From Dyadobacter sp. CECT 9275 (GTDB lineage Bacteria > Bacteroidota > Bacteroidia > Cytophagales > Spirosomataceae), in contig NZ_CAJRAF010000002.1 in the NCBI RefSeq assembly GCF_907164905.1, forward strand, positions 2,852,001 to 2,916,000: DNA of 64,000 nt, given 5' to 3'. A program made the position numbers and the translations under genes. Under the pieces are notes generated by a model. The model saw only the letters and a program-made list of their open reading frames with translations. It searched no databases and was not told the DNA's origin. Positions 43,632-52,552 of the stretch are shown here, one piece after another; position 1 is the stretch's first letter, and every line of letters starts with the position of its first letter.

Positions 43632-43795
43632 TACCACCTCCGTTTACACCGGACAAATACCTGCAAAAAACCGCCTTTTCCCCGTATTTAAGCATTAATA
43701 CCCAAAACCGCACATCAGGCACCTTTAAAATGGTAACCAGATGCATCATTTTATTTATATTAGAACTTCGTTTAACATGGCTCCGAATACATTCT

Positions 43796-45844
43796 ATGCG
43801 TAAAATTTTACTCTTCTTTTTTCTTTCAGCTTCCTTTTCGTACGGTCAAAGCATGAATGGCTTACAGCTGGATAATTATGCGGGTGTGCATTCCGTTTAC
43901 CTCAATCCAAGTGCCATTGCAAGTTCTCACTGGAAGGCCCATCTGAATGTTGGTTTTGGTTCTTTTATGGCTTCTACCAACCGGCTTTCACAGGAAACAG
44001 TTTTATTTTCCGGTAAGTCTTATAAAATAGACGATACAAAGTACGGAGTCATCCAGAATGAACTCAGAGGCCCTGGAGTGATGGTTCAGCTAAGAAACAA
44101 TCATGCGCTTGCCATCACTACCAGATACCGAAGTGCACAGTCATTTACCGGAAATTATCAGGTGGTGGACTGGCTGAGGGGCGATGTCAAAGAATTGACA
44201 GACATGGCTGGCAGCATAAACCTGAAAAACGAAGCATTTTCAGAATATGCGGTTTCCTATGCCGCTCCCGTCTATGAAAAAGACAAGCATTTTTTGAAAG
44301 TTGGTGCAACGTTCAAGCTACTTTACGGATGGCAAACCGCCTCCATTCAGAGTGCAGGAAGTTTTCAGTCCGGTACCTCTGGAACGGCTATCTACAATGC
44401 CACCGGATTCCAGGGCCACCATTCCGACCTTGCTTTCACTTCCGACCTGAAAATAGCTGAGGCTTTGAAGGGAAGTACGCCAGGAAAAGGCAGTGGGATA
44501 GATATCGGGGTTACCTATGAATACCGTCCCAATGCTGAAGGCAATCAGTATCTGCTGAATGGGAAAAACAGGTTTGACCCCACCGTAGCCAATTATCTTG
44601 TGAAGGCCGGTATTTCGGTAACTGACATTGGCAAGATCAATTACAATAAGACAGCTAATTATGCCGCAACAACGCTTTCCGGCAATTTTGACCCGCTTTC
44701 ATATCAGGGGCTTAAAAGTTCACAAGATTTTCACAATCAGCTTGCTAATGACCTTGGTCTGGAAGGTAAAGCAACAGAAAGAAAAATTACTGTTAAACTT
44801 CCTCAAGTCATTACCATTCAGGCCGACGTTAATCTTGGTAAAGGGTTATTCGTAGGCGGGGTCTGGATCCTCCCCAAAGCCAAGTCTATCGAAAACCTCC
44901 GTACGTCTTCTGTAATTTCAATAGGCCCCAGATACGAAAAGAATGATTTCGGGTTTAGCCTGACGGGCCAGTACTACGGTACTTTCAAAAGGGCAGCTAT
45001 CGGCACTAATCTGAGACTGGGTATCGTGACGCTCGGAACGGACAATCTGCTTGGCCTCTTTAAGAAAAACGGCCTGAATCCGCATGTTTATGCCGGTTTT
45101 TTTATCCCGTTAGGAAAGTGGACCAGAGAAAAAGATGATGATCAGGACAATGTTTCCAACAGACTTGACCAGTGCCCTGATATAGCGGGCCTTTGGGCTT
45201 TTAAAGGATGCCCTGATACCGATGGCGATGGCATTGAAGACCGTTTCGACAAATGTCCCGAAGAGGCCGGTCCCAAAGAAACAAACGGCTGTCCCGATTC
45301 GGACAAGGACGGTATTTTTGACAAAAACGATGCCTGCCCTCATGAAGCCGGACTTGCCAGATTCAATGGATGCCCGGACACTGATAACGACGGAGTGCCC
45401 AATCATGAAGACGAATGTCCGCAGCTGGCCGGAGCACCGGAGCTTGGAGGCTGCCCGGATACGGACAAAGACGGAATTAAAGACAGCCAGGACAAATGCA
45501 AGGACGCTGCTGGTCTGAAGGAATTGGACGGCTGTCCTCTGATTAACCTCACACAAAATCTGGCGCAATCGGCCGATAAGGAGCTCACGGCCCGTATTGC
45601 GAAAGCACTTGAAAGCTCCCCAAGCCTTCCAGAAAACCTGAAAAATGATTTAAATGCCTGGTTTACAAAACATCCGAACGGCAGTGTGAAACTGACATTT
45701 TCCGGAACCGACCAGGAGATGATTTTGAGGATTGCTGGTTATTATAAAGATGAACTGACCACCCTGGTCGGCAACCGCGTTACAGCAGCGGTGGCCATCA
45801 CACAGGCTGGCACCGTAGGATTAAAAACCGAACTAGTACCTTAA
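43796..45844 (+). CDS. DUF5723 outer-membrane protein with thrombospondin type 3 repeats
   Basis: About 682 residues from ATG 43796, which opens a signal peptide (ILLFFFLSASFSYGQ); the frame is open to 43517 without signal character. Residues about 20-440 match the DUF5723 barrel family (NYAGVHSVYLNPSAIASSHWKAHLNVGF, VTYEYRPNAEGNQY, LVKAGISVTDIG). Residues about 446-581 are five thrombospondin type 3 repeats of the DxDxDGxxDxxDxCP kind (DTDGDGIEDRFDKCPEEAG, DSDKDGIFDKNDACPHEAG), which bind calcium and bridge to peptidoglycan-facing domains. The last ~100 residues are a small helical/beta domain, not a canonical OmpA domain. It lies 13 nt before the large OmpA-family gene and very likely forms one complex with its product. 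Confidence 0.82.
   Translation: MRKILLFFFLSASFSYGQSMNGLQLDNYAGVHSVYLNPSAIASSHWKAHLNVGFGSFMASTNRLSQETVLFSGKSYKIDDTKYGVIQNELRGPGVMVQLRNNHALAITTRYRSAQSFTGNYQVVDWLRGDVKELTDMAGSINLKNEAFSEYAVSYAAPVYEKDKHFLKVGATFKLLYGWQTASIQSAGSFQSGTSGTAIYNATGFQGHHSDLAFTSDLKIAEALKGSTPGKGSGIDIGVTYEYRPNAEGNQYLLNGKNRFDPTVANYLVKAGISVTDIGKINYNKTANYAATTLSGNFDPLSYQGLKSSQDFHNQLANDLGLEGKATERKITVKLPQVITIQADVNLGKGLFVGGVWILPKAKSIENLRTSSVISIGPRYEKNDFGFSLTGQYYGTFKRAAIGTNLRLGIVTLGTDNLLGLFKKNGLNPHVYAGFFIPLGKWTREKDDDQDNVSNRLDQCPDIAGLWAFKGCPDTDGDGIEDRFDKCPEEAGPKETNGCPDSDKDGIFDKNDACPHEAGLARFNGCPDTDNDGVPNHEDECPQLAGAPELGGCPDTDKDGIKDSQDKCKDAAGLKELDGCPLINLTQNLAQSADKELTARIAKALESSPSLPENLKNDLNAWFTKHPNGSVKLTFSGTDQEMILRIAGYYKDELTTLVGNRVTAAVAITQAGTVGLKTELVP
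45132..45540 (+). repeat. Five thrombospondin type 3 repeats in the DUF5723 protein
   Basis: A periodic coding segment of about 81 nt per unit encodes alternating D-rich loops and CP-containing turns (residues about 446-581). Each unit has a GCP/QCP or KCP end and a D-x-D-x-D-G calcium loop. It is a protein-level repeat, not a mobile or DNA repeat. Confidence 0.75.
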
Positions 45845-45857
45845 ATACCATGATGCC

Positions 45858-48800
45858 GTGATAAAAAAACTGCTCTTCGTGTTGGTACTGACGTGTTATT
45901 GGATCCCCGGTTTTGGTCAGGCCCGCAAGCGGCTCCCCGACCCTGTTAACCTGCGTGACCATATTGAATATGCTCCGTCACTGAGCGCCGATGGCCGCAC
46001 GTTGATATTTCAGTCCAGCAGGTACGGACTCTATGTGAATGCCTCCGGGCGTGTGCCCGTCATCAATTCCGAAGGCCGCACTCAGAAAATTGAGGCGGGC
46101 GAGATGGTCGATTTTTTCGGGGTGTACGAAACCTCTCAGCATACCAGCGGGCAATGGTCACGCCCCGAGCCCATCATGAAGATCAACAAGTATGGAAGTG
46201 GCATGGCACCGGTCATTGGCGGCCCGAGTATCAGTTACGACGGCAATATGCTGTTTTATTTTGCCGATTACAATGATGCCAAAGAGGGTTTCGGAAGGGA
46301 GGATATATATTATTGCACACGGACAAAAAATGGCTGGAGTAACCCTGTTAATATCGGAGCAGAAATCAACTCACCTGGTTATGAAGGTTTTCCCAGTATC
46401 TCTCCGGATGGAAAAAGGCTGTATTTCATCAAGGACAACCTGGTAAAAAAAGCGGAGGGTGAACAACGTTGTTACCGTATCATGCGTGCTGACCTGGGTA
46501 CCGATGGTAAATGGAAGCGACCCATTGAACTTCCTGCACCGGTGAATCTGGATTGCGAAAAAGCACCCCGGATTATGGCCGACGGCAAAACATTGGTTTA
46601 TTCCTCCATCAAAAAAAAAGGAAAAGGAGATTTTGACCTTTATTATTCCCGTTTCCAGGATGACGGGAGCTGGTCTGAACCAGTACCGCTGGAGATGATC
46701 AATACCAAACGATCTGACCAGTCTGTTGCCATAGGACCATGCGGAGATTTGATGTATTACGTAAGCGATGGCGATATTTATACCTACGAGATTCCCGAAG
46801 CGCTTCGACCGTTCAAAATGGCTACCATCCAGGGCTTCGTGACAGATTCAATAACCGGAAGTCCGGTTAAAACCCGTGTCGTACTATCCGATGTTGTTAC
46901 TTCCGCGGTGATTACGTCTATTGATACCAATCCTGAAGACGGACGGTTTACAATTCTGGCTCCTGTTACCGGAGAATATTCCGTTTCGGTAAATGAAAAG
47001 GATTATCGCCTCAAATCAGCTTTTGTCCGCAAATCCGAATATGAGGGATGTAAGGTTATAAACAGGAATTTAAAATTGAATCCGGTTAGAAATTCCGCAC
47101 CCTTACGTCGCAATGACATCGCTATCCTGACAGAAGCTCCTAAAATAAAAGAACCGGAAACGACCGCGGCGCAGCCACAGGCCGCCGCAACAACTTCGGA
47201 AATGGTTGTATCGCCGCCAATTTCCTCCCCGGTTGTTGAAAAACTTACGGCTGAACAGCAAGCCGAAAAACGCATAAGCAAAACCGAAACGACCGATTCC
47301 ACCAAAAAAATTGACATTCCACCTGTTGTTTCCTCCTCATTACCCACCAGATACGATATTGCGGTTCTGGTGCGGGATGCCGACAACAATACGGCTATAC
47401 CGGATGCCCGGCTATCCTTTCAACTGGTTGACAAAGAGTTATCTTTCCATTCCGACAAGGATAGCTATTCGGCAAAGGCCGACCCCGGCAGTTCACTGAC
47501 GATCCGGGCATCTGCCAAAAATTACCAGCCCGCAGAAATAAGGTTATCCGATCTTCGGGAAAACAAAAGGGTAGTGCTTAAACTCCTTGCATTAAAACCG
47601 TCTGTGGTCAAAATTTCGGTACTTGATTTTGTGACTGGCTTGCCTATCCCTGCCAGTATCAGCATCACATATCCTAACAACCTGCCAACCGAAAGCGCCT
47701 CCCTCAGGGACGGAAAAATGGAAAAGACTTTTACCAGTGAAGGTGAAATTGAAATCAGAGCATTTGCAGAAGGCTTTACTTCCATTTCTAAAAAAATTAA
47801 AATTGATATACTTCCCGGTGGAAAAATATATGAATTTGAAGCACGGTTAGACAAAATCACGTATTCGCTGGCTCTGAAAGTAATAGATGCCGAAACGGGA
47901 CAAGTTCTTCCAAAAGCTACCTTTAACCTGAAAGACATGAGTAATAACACCGTACTCACTTTCGAAACAGAATCTGCAGGAGAAATACCTATTCAGGGAA
48001 AAGGGAAATACGAAATTTCATGCCTCGCCGACGGTTATAACCCGCACACCGTTCAGCTAAATATTGATAAGGAAAAGAATGAAGTACTTTTCAGGATTAA
48101 CAAAACACCGAAAAAGGTTAAATACATTTCTGTTCGGGTGACAGACCGATACACCGGCGAAGAGCTTGCAGCTGCCATTACCACTCAGGAGGGAAAGTCC
48201 CTTTCTAACCAACAGCTTGCCGTTTACGAAGGTGACAAACCTGAACTGAATTTCCAGCCGCAGGGATATCGATCCGTTCACCATGTGGTATCACCGGAAG
48301 AAATCGCGACGGGAATCGTGCGGATAGGCATTGAAAAACAGATTTACGACTTTGATTTCAGAGCATTATCTCAGGCTAACAGACGGCCCGTAGCCGGTGC
48401 GCGTTTCAATATCACGGAGGCGGGTTCGGCAGAAAAAATAACGGTCCGGGTAACCGACGGTACCGTTTCTGCCCAGCTTTTGCCCGGAAGGAAGTATAAG
48501 CTAAATGTGATAGCAGAAGGTTTTGAACCATTCCAGCTTACTTTTGACCCCGCAGAGGCTCTTGGGGAAAAACAACCCAGTCAGGAATTATTACTCAAAC
48601 CAGTGGCCGTTAAAATTGAATCCGTTGCCGCAGCGCCTGTCAAAGCCGTTGCAACGGAGGCGTTCGGGGAGTTAAAAAAAGGGAAATCCATTACTCTTAA
48701 TAAAATTTTCTTTGACCAAAGCAGCCCTGTCCTGCGCACTGAGTCATATACCGAACTGGACAATCTTGCCAAAGTACTGAGTGACAACCCAACATTGCGG

Positions 48801-49019
48801 ATAGAAATAAGAGGCCACACTGACAATACCGGAAACTTTGATGCCAATGTGAAACTATCCAGGGACCGTTGTGAGTCTGTTGTCAACTACCTGACAGAGA
48901 AGGGGATCACCAGGTCCCGCATGCAGTATGTAGGCAAGGGACCGGTTGACCCCGTTGCCCCGAATACGACGGAAGAGAACAAAAAGAAAAATCGCAGGGT
49001 AGAATTCATTGTCCTGTAA
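45858..49019 (+). CDS. OmpA-family protein with PD40 propeller and regulatory-like domains (PorE-like)
   Basis: A 1053-residue envelope protein with a GTG start at 45858; no in-frame ATG lies near. After a signal peptide (LLFVLVLTCYWIPGFGQA), residues about 30-310 contain four or more PD40 (WD40-like) units: YAPSLSADGRTLIFQSSRYG, GPSISYDGNMLFYF, FPSISPDGKRLYFIKDN and KAPRIMADGKTLVYSS. Residues about 320-420 and 500-930 are repeated carboxypeptidase-regulatory-like beta-sandwiches. A Pro/Ala/Thr-rich linker (about 425-490) lies between. Residues about 945-1053 are an OmpA C-terminal peptidoglycan-binding domain (EIRGHTDNTGNFDANVKLSRDR, RRVEFIVL). The order resembles PorE of the T9SS without its TPR region. 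With the DUF5723 protein it likely links the outer membrane to peptidoglycan. Confidence 0.82.
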   Translation: MIKKLLFVLVLTCYWIPGFGQARKRLPDPVNLRDHIEYAPSLSADGRTLIFQSSRYGLYVNASGRVPVINSEGRTQKIEAGEMVDFFGVYETSQHTSGQWSRPEPIMKINKYGSGMAPVIGGPSISYDGNMLFYFADYNDAKEGFGREDIYYCTRTKNGWSNPVNIGAEINSPGYEGFPSISPDGKRLYFIKDNLVKKAEGEQRCYRIMRADLGTDGKWKRPIELPAPVNLDCEKAPRIMADGKTLVYSSIKKKGKGDFDLYYSRFQDDGSWSEPVPLEMINTKRSDQSVAIGPCGDLMYYVSDGDIYTYEIPEALRPFKMATIQGFVTDSITGSPVKTRVVLSDVVTSAVITSIDTNPEDGRFTILAPVTGEYSVSVNEKDYRLKSAFVRKSEYEGCKVINRNLKLNPVRNSAPLRRNDIAILTEAPKIKEPETTAAQPQAAATTSEMVVSPPISSPVVEKLTAEQQAEKRISKTETTDSTKKIDIPPVVSSSLPTRYDIAVLVRDADNNTAIPDARLSFQLVDKELSFHSDKDSYSAKADPGSSLTIRASAKNYQPAEIRLSDLRENKRVVLKLLALKPSVVKISVLDFVTGLPIPASISITYPNNLPTESASLRDGKMEKTFTSEGEIEIRAFAEGFTSISKKIKIDILPGGKIYEFEARLDKITYSLALKVIDAETGQVLPKATFNLKDMSNNTVLTFETESAGEIPIQGKGKYEISCLADGYNPHTVQLNIDKEKNEVLFRINKTPKKVKYISVRVTDRYTGEELAAAITTQEGKSLSNQQLAVYEGDKPELNFQPQGYRSVHHVVSPEEIATGIVRIGIEKQIYDFDFRALSQANRRPVAGARFNITEAGSAEKITVRVTDGTVSAQLLPGRKYKLNVIAEGFEPFQLTFDPAEALGEKQPSQELLLKPVAVKIESVAAAPVKAVATEAFGELKKGKSITLNKIFFDQSSPVLRTESYTELDNLAKVLSDNPTLRIEIRGHTDNTGNFDANVKLSRDRCESVVNYLTEKGITRSRMQYVGKGPVDPVAPNTTEENKKKNRRVEFIVL

Positions 49020-49075
49020 ATGTAACGAATCCTTCCTGGGCACTGTTATACTTCCGCACATGATACTCTGACGCT

Positions 49076-49489
49076 ATGATTAGTAAAAAAAACAGAAAAT
49101 ACCTCTTTCTTGCATTCCTGATACTGATCGGGTACATCGTCTACGATACCGCCTCGCTGCCGAGCATCAACGATCTTAAAAGTGGTTTCACCGAAGTAGC
49201 AGCATATAGAAATAAAAATAATACAGGTCCGATTATCAGGATTTATGCGGTGTCGGTGAAAGAGCATTTTCCGGACGAAATACAAAAATATGGAGACCTG
49301 ATGCCGCATACGAAGTACGGTGAAACAACTGTATACTTCTTTCAGGCCCAGGGTGAAATTCCTAAAAACCTCACACCCGGGAACGTAAATTTTGACACTA
49401 AATACAATGCCAATTGCATTGCAAGGTACCGGAAGGATGCCATGGGGCAGGTTTCAGTTGTAAAAAAACCGTTTCTGAATAAAGGTTAA
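49076..49489 (+). CDS. Hypothetical single-span membrane protein
   Basis: I do not recognise a family. The 137-residue product begins with a basic segment and one hydrophobic helix (YLFLAFLILIGYIVYD, residues about 9-24). A globular domain follows with beta-strand patterns (IIRIYAVSVKEHF, ETTVYFFQAQGEI). It may be an inner-membrane anchored periplasmic protein. It sits 56 nt after the OmpA-family gene on the same strand, and a candidate promoter for the next operon lies immediately after it. It could belong to either transcript. Confidence 0.62.
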   Translation: MISKKNRKYLFLAFLILIGYIVYDTASLPSINDLKSGFTEVAAYRNKNNTGPIIRIYAVSVKEHFPDEIQKYGDLMPHTKYGETTVYFFQAQGEIPKNLTPGNVNFDTKYNANCIARYRKDAMGQVSVVKKPFLNKG

Positions 49490-49500
49490 ACCTATATTTG
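49472..49500 (+). promoter_or_regulatory. Candidate promoter of the NTF2/GNAT/nitrilase operon
   Basis: TATATTTG at 49493-49500 is an exact TAnnTTTG -7 box; TTTC at 49472-49475 is a near match to the -33 TTTG with a 17-nt spacer, slightly short. The first gene starts 30 nt downstream. Confidence 0.45.
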
Positions 49501-49530
49501 CAAAAAAGTCTTCAAGCAAATTAATCTGAA

Positions 49531-49929
49531 ATGTCTTCGCTAGAAATCGTAAAACAATATTACGCGGCCTTTAATGATCAAAACTGGGATGGCATGCTAG
49601 CCCTGCTCCACTCAGACGTACGGCACGAACCTAACCAGGGAGATGCCCGTATAGGGATCGAAAAGTTCAAGGAGTTTCTGCAAACCATGGATACTTCCTA
49701 TGAGGAAACGTTGACGGATATGGTGTTTTTCGCTGAACCAAGCGATAAAAAAGTAGCAGTTGAATTCACCGTGAACGGTATTTACAAGCAGGGAGAAGAG
49801 GGACTTCCCGAGGCAAAAGGCCAAACTTATGTACTTCCTGCGGCCGCGTTTGTGGAGATAACAAATGAAAAGATAAGCCGTGTAACAACCTATTACAACC
49901 TTCCGCTCTGGATAAGCCTGGTTTCCTGA
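49531..49929 (+). CDS. SnoaL/ketosteroid isomerase-related NTF2-like protein
   Basis: A 132-residue NTF2-fold protein of the ketosteroid-isomerase-related group. Pattern: SSLEIVKQYYAAFNDQNWDGMLALLHSDVRHEPNQGDARIG, a DMVFFAEPSDKKVAVEF strand, and YVLPAAAFVEITNEKISRVTTYYNL. The cavity Asp and His near HSDVRHEP are in place for a small-molecule binding or isomerase site. It overlaps the next gene by one nucleotide (TGATG), so it belongs to one operon with a GNAT enzyme and a nitrilase-type hydrolase. Substrate unknown. Confidence 0.8.
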   Translation: MSSLEIVKQYYAAFNDQNWDGMLALLHSDVRHEPNQGDARIGIEKFKEFLQTMDTSYEETLTDMVFFAEPSDKKVAVEFTVNGIYKQGEEGLPEAKGQTYVLPAAAFVEITNEKISRVTTYYNLPLWISLVS

Positions 49930-50531
49930 TGGCTCCCTCTCTTCACTACGTAACGCTCACCGGCGCGGCAATTGAGCAGGTATTTGACGACCTCGCACAC
50001 CTGAGGATAAGTGTTTTCAGGGATTATCCTTATTTGTATGAAGGGGATGTTTCCTACGAAAAGAACTACCTGAAGACCTATGCGCGGTCCGAGCGCTCGT
50101 TGCTCTTTGCGGTTTATGATGGCAACAAAATGGTTGGCGCCACCACTTGTATACCGCTCGCAGATGAAACGGGGGAAATACAAATGCCCTTTCAGAATGC
50201 GGGCTTGGACCTGGATTCCATTTTTTATTTCGGAGAAAGTATATTGCTTCCTCACTTCAGGGGAATAGGACTGGGGCATCGTTTTTTTGACGAACGGGAG
50301 AAACACGCTGCAAGCTTTCAGACGTACAAATTAACCTGCTTCTGTGCGGTTGACCGAGGCAATGTCCATCCTGCAAAACCAGCAAATTATCGTGCAAACG
50401 ACACTTTTTGGCTAAAACGCGGGTATCGGAAAGATAACACACTGCAAAGCCAAATGGAATGGCCGGACCTTGGGGAGGATCACCCCACACCCAAAACGAT
50501 GATTTTCTGGACCAGGCCACTCATTAACTGA
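49929..50531 (+). CDS. GNAT acetyltransferase paired with a nitrilase-family hydrolase
   Basis: A 200-residue GNAT-fold protein. The acetyl-CoA-binding strand-loop-helix is FGESILLPHFRGIGLGHRFFDERE, in which RGIGLG matches motif A, and LTCFCAVDRGNVHP follows as motif B-like. The N-terminal half (FRDYPYLYEGDVSYEKNYL and FAVYDGNKMVGATTCIPL) fits acetyltransferases found fused or next to carbon-nitrogen hydrolases. It is coupled to the NTF2-like gene by TGATG and is followed 9 nt later by the hydrolase gene. Acceptor unknown. Confidence 0.8.
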   Translation: MAPSLHYVTLTGAAIEQVFDDLAHLRISVFRDYPYLYEGDVSYEKNYLKTYARSERSLLFAVYDGNKMVGATTCIPLADETGEIQMPFQNAGLDLDSIFYFGESILLPHFRGIGLGHRFFDEREKHAASFQTYKLTCFCAVDRGNVHPAKPANYRANDTFWLKRGYRKDNTLQSQMEWPDLGEDHPTPKTMIFWTRPLIN

Positions 50532-50540
50532 TTAATTTTC

Positions 50541-51446
50541 ATGACCCTTACCGTTGCCTCCGCCCAATATCCGATTACAGAGCACAGCAATTTCACCTCC
50601 TGGCAGCAGCATACCGAAAACTGGGTAAAAAAGGCTGTCGAAGACAACGCTTCCCTGTTGCTGTTTCCGGAATATGGCGCCATGGAACTGGTGAGTCTCT
50701 TCCCTGAAGATGTCCGGGAAGACATACGACGCCAGGTGCAGGCACTGGAAAATCTGAGGGAGGATTTTTGCAGAACCTACGAAGCACTGGCTGTAAAGTA
50801 TAAATGTATCATCATTGCGCCCAGTTTTCCGGTGGCAGATCATGGCGGGTACGTAAACCGGGCATTTGTTTTTTCACCAACTGGCCAGGCCGGTTATCAG
50901 GACAAGTTCTTTATGACCAGATTTGAGAACGAAGACTGGGGCATACAGAGCGGTGAAAAGGTACTGACCCTTTTTGATACAGATTGGGGAGCCTTTGGAA
51001 TTCAGATTTGTTACGATACTGAATTCAGCCTGGGGGCTCAGCTACTCTGCGCCGCGGGAGCAACATTCATACTCGCCCCAAGCTGTACCGAAACCATCCG
51101 AGGAGCAACGCGTGTACACATAGGAGCTCGTGCCCGAGCACTGGAAAACCAGGCCTATACCGTCGTTTCGCAAACCGTTGGAAACGCCCCCTGGTCTCCT
51201 GCCGTGGATATTAATTATGGTTATGCGGCGTTTTACGCAACACCCGACAAGGATCTGCCGGAAGAAGGTATTTTGGCCAGTATGAGCCCCCAGCAAGAAG
51301 GCTGGCTGGTACATACCCTGGACTTTACAAAAATCGAAAATGTGCGGTCAGACGGCCAGGTATTTAACTTTGCTGATACACAGAAAACCACCATTGGTTT
51401 TCGGGATCACGAAATAACCATCCGACGATTTTCCCTGCGGGGATGA
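50541..51446 (+). CDS. Carbon-nitrogen hydrolase (nitrilase superfamily)
   Basis: A 301-residue nitrilase-superfamily amidase. The catalytic triad is E44 in LLLFPEYGAMEL, K122 in GYQDKFFMTRFE and C157 in FGIQICYDTEF. The rest of the fold (AFVFSPTGQ, ARALENQAYTVVSQTVG) is typical. Related hydrolases in many bacteria are fused to, or follow, a GNAT domain; here the GNAT gene is separate and 9 nt upstream. It cleaves a C-N bond in a small amide or ureide, substrate unknown. The signature residues are all present. Confidence 0.88.
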   Translation: MTLTVASAQYPITEHSNFTSWQQHTENWVKKAVEDNASLLLFPEYGAMELVSLFPEDVREDIRRQVQALENLREDFCRTYEALAVKYKCIIIAPSFPVADHGGYVNRAFVFSPTGQAGYQDKFFMTRFENEDWGIQSGEKVLTLFDTDWGAFGIQICYDTEFSLGAQLLCAAGATFILAPSCTETIRGATRVHIGARARALENQAYTVVSQTVGNAPWSPAVDINYGYAAFYATPDKDLPEEGILASMSPQQEGWLVHTLDFTKIENVRSDGQVFNFADTQKTTIGFRDHEITIRRFSLRG

Positions 51447-51482
51447 GTATACCTTGCGTGCTGTTTGTGACTACGGATGGCT

Positions 51483-52130
51483 TTACTTCTTTTTCCGGAC
51501 CTCCACCCGTTCGATCGCGTCCCTAAGCTGAAGAACATTGTCAATAGCCAATTTCTGAAAGATCCTGAACTTATAAGTGCTGATAGTCGAGGATTTTTTA
51601 CCCAGCTTTTGAGCAATCCAGGAAGTTTTCATCCCCTGACACAGATATTTCACAATCTCGTGCTCTTTAGAGGTTAATGACAATACCTCGGTACCTGCCG
51701 CGTGCTTTTTGTCCATACCATCATTCCAAAGGGTTTCGCGTAATTCCTTACAAACGTAATACCTTCCTTCGGAAACCTCGTCAATGCACTCCCTCAGCTC
51801 AGCCACGCTGTTTTGCTTAGACAAATAGCCCTCGACCCCGGTTTTTAGATAACTGTGTACGTTTTCCGGATCCGGCTCTTCTTCAAACAAAATAATATGA
51901 CAAGCAGGCTCCCTTTTCTTAATTTTTGCAACAATACTCAATAACGGCAAAGCCTGATCCTTACAGATACTTAGAATGACAAGATCAGGACGGGCTCCCG
52001 GATAGGAATGACGAAATGTTACGATATTACCCGCTTCCAGAATTAATGCTTCCGTAAATCGATCCTTAAGTATATACCGTAAACCAATGTGTACGATGGG
52101 ATGTTTGCCGATTAATACAATCGTGGTCAT
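51483..52130 (-). CDS. LuxR/NarL-type regulator with degenerate receiver domain
   Basis: A 215-residue protein: N-terminal receiver fold (1-125) plus LuxR/GerE helix-turn-helix (about 150-205: LTSKEHEIVKYLCQGMKTSWIAQKLGKKSSTISTYK). The receiver lacks the residues needed for phosphorylation: the acidic pair of the beta1 end is G8-K9 in VLIGKHPIV, where active members have DD, and the phosphoacceptor Asp is Ser54 (AGT codon) in DLVILSICK. Lys105 in GYLSK is kept. It should therefore act without phosphorylation, for example by ligand binding or by protein contact. It stands alone, convergent with the nitrilase operon, with no kinase nearby. Confidence 0.87.
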   Translation of the reverse strand: MTTIVLIGKHPIVHIGLRYILKDRFTEALILEAGNIVTFRHSYPGARPDLVILSICKDQALPLLSIVAKIKKREPACHIILFEEEPDPENVHSYLKTGVEGYLSKQNSVAELRECIDEVSEGRYYVCKELRETLWNDGMDKKHAAGTEVLSLTSKEHEIVKYLCQGMKTSWIAQKLGKKSSTISTYKFRIFQKLAIDNVLQLRDAIERVEVRKKK

Positions 52131-52552
52131 ACATATAAAATTTTGCTCAGCATCGCCTTATTTGGCCTTCATAAAGTGAGGTCACCCAACTCACAACTCA
52201 TGCCGGGACAACAATAGAAAAGCACATTAAAAAATAAAGCCCCTGCGTGCCCGGTACGAAAACAGTGTTTGCCTGTCGGGATACCGATGGCGGCTCAGGT
52301 CGATTTTTATGAATCAAGCAGTGCGTGCCAGTTGTGTTGTACACTGCTTAAAACCCCACTTTGAAAGGGCATCTGCCAGTAAACCGCATTATCCTGCTCC
52401 AAAGCGAAAGTCGGCTGTAAGACGTTCCCGCTTAGCAGAGAACTAACAGGAGCGGATGGTTCTGGATACGTACGCACTAAGACACCCTTCCAAGGAAATG
52501 GAAGGGTGCTTAAGGTTGCTCAACTTATTTTGTTAACTCTTGCAAGTTACAA
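52131..52552. other. 422-nt intergenic region
   Basis: It lies between the regulator start at 52130 and the T9SS protein stop at 52553, both on the - strand. It contains the 10-bp hairpin at 52483-52508. Apart from this I see no gene, repeat or RNA structure. Confidence 0.6.
52483..52508 (-). terminator. Hairpin downstream of the T9SS cargo gene
   Basis: Perfect 10-bp stem CACCCTTCCA/TGGAAGGGTG with a 6-nt loop, 45 nt past the stop codon at 52553 on the - strand. It lacks a clear U-tract, so its terminator role is inferred from position. Confidence 0.45.

Noticed and set aside
43517..43795. Upstream extension of the DUF5723 frame
   Set aside because: It overlaps the GT-C protein's 3' end and lacks a signal peptide, which appears exactly at ATG 43796.
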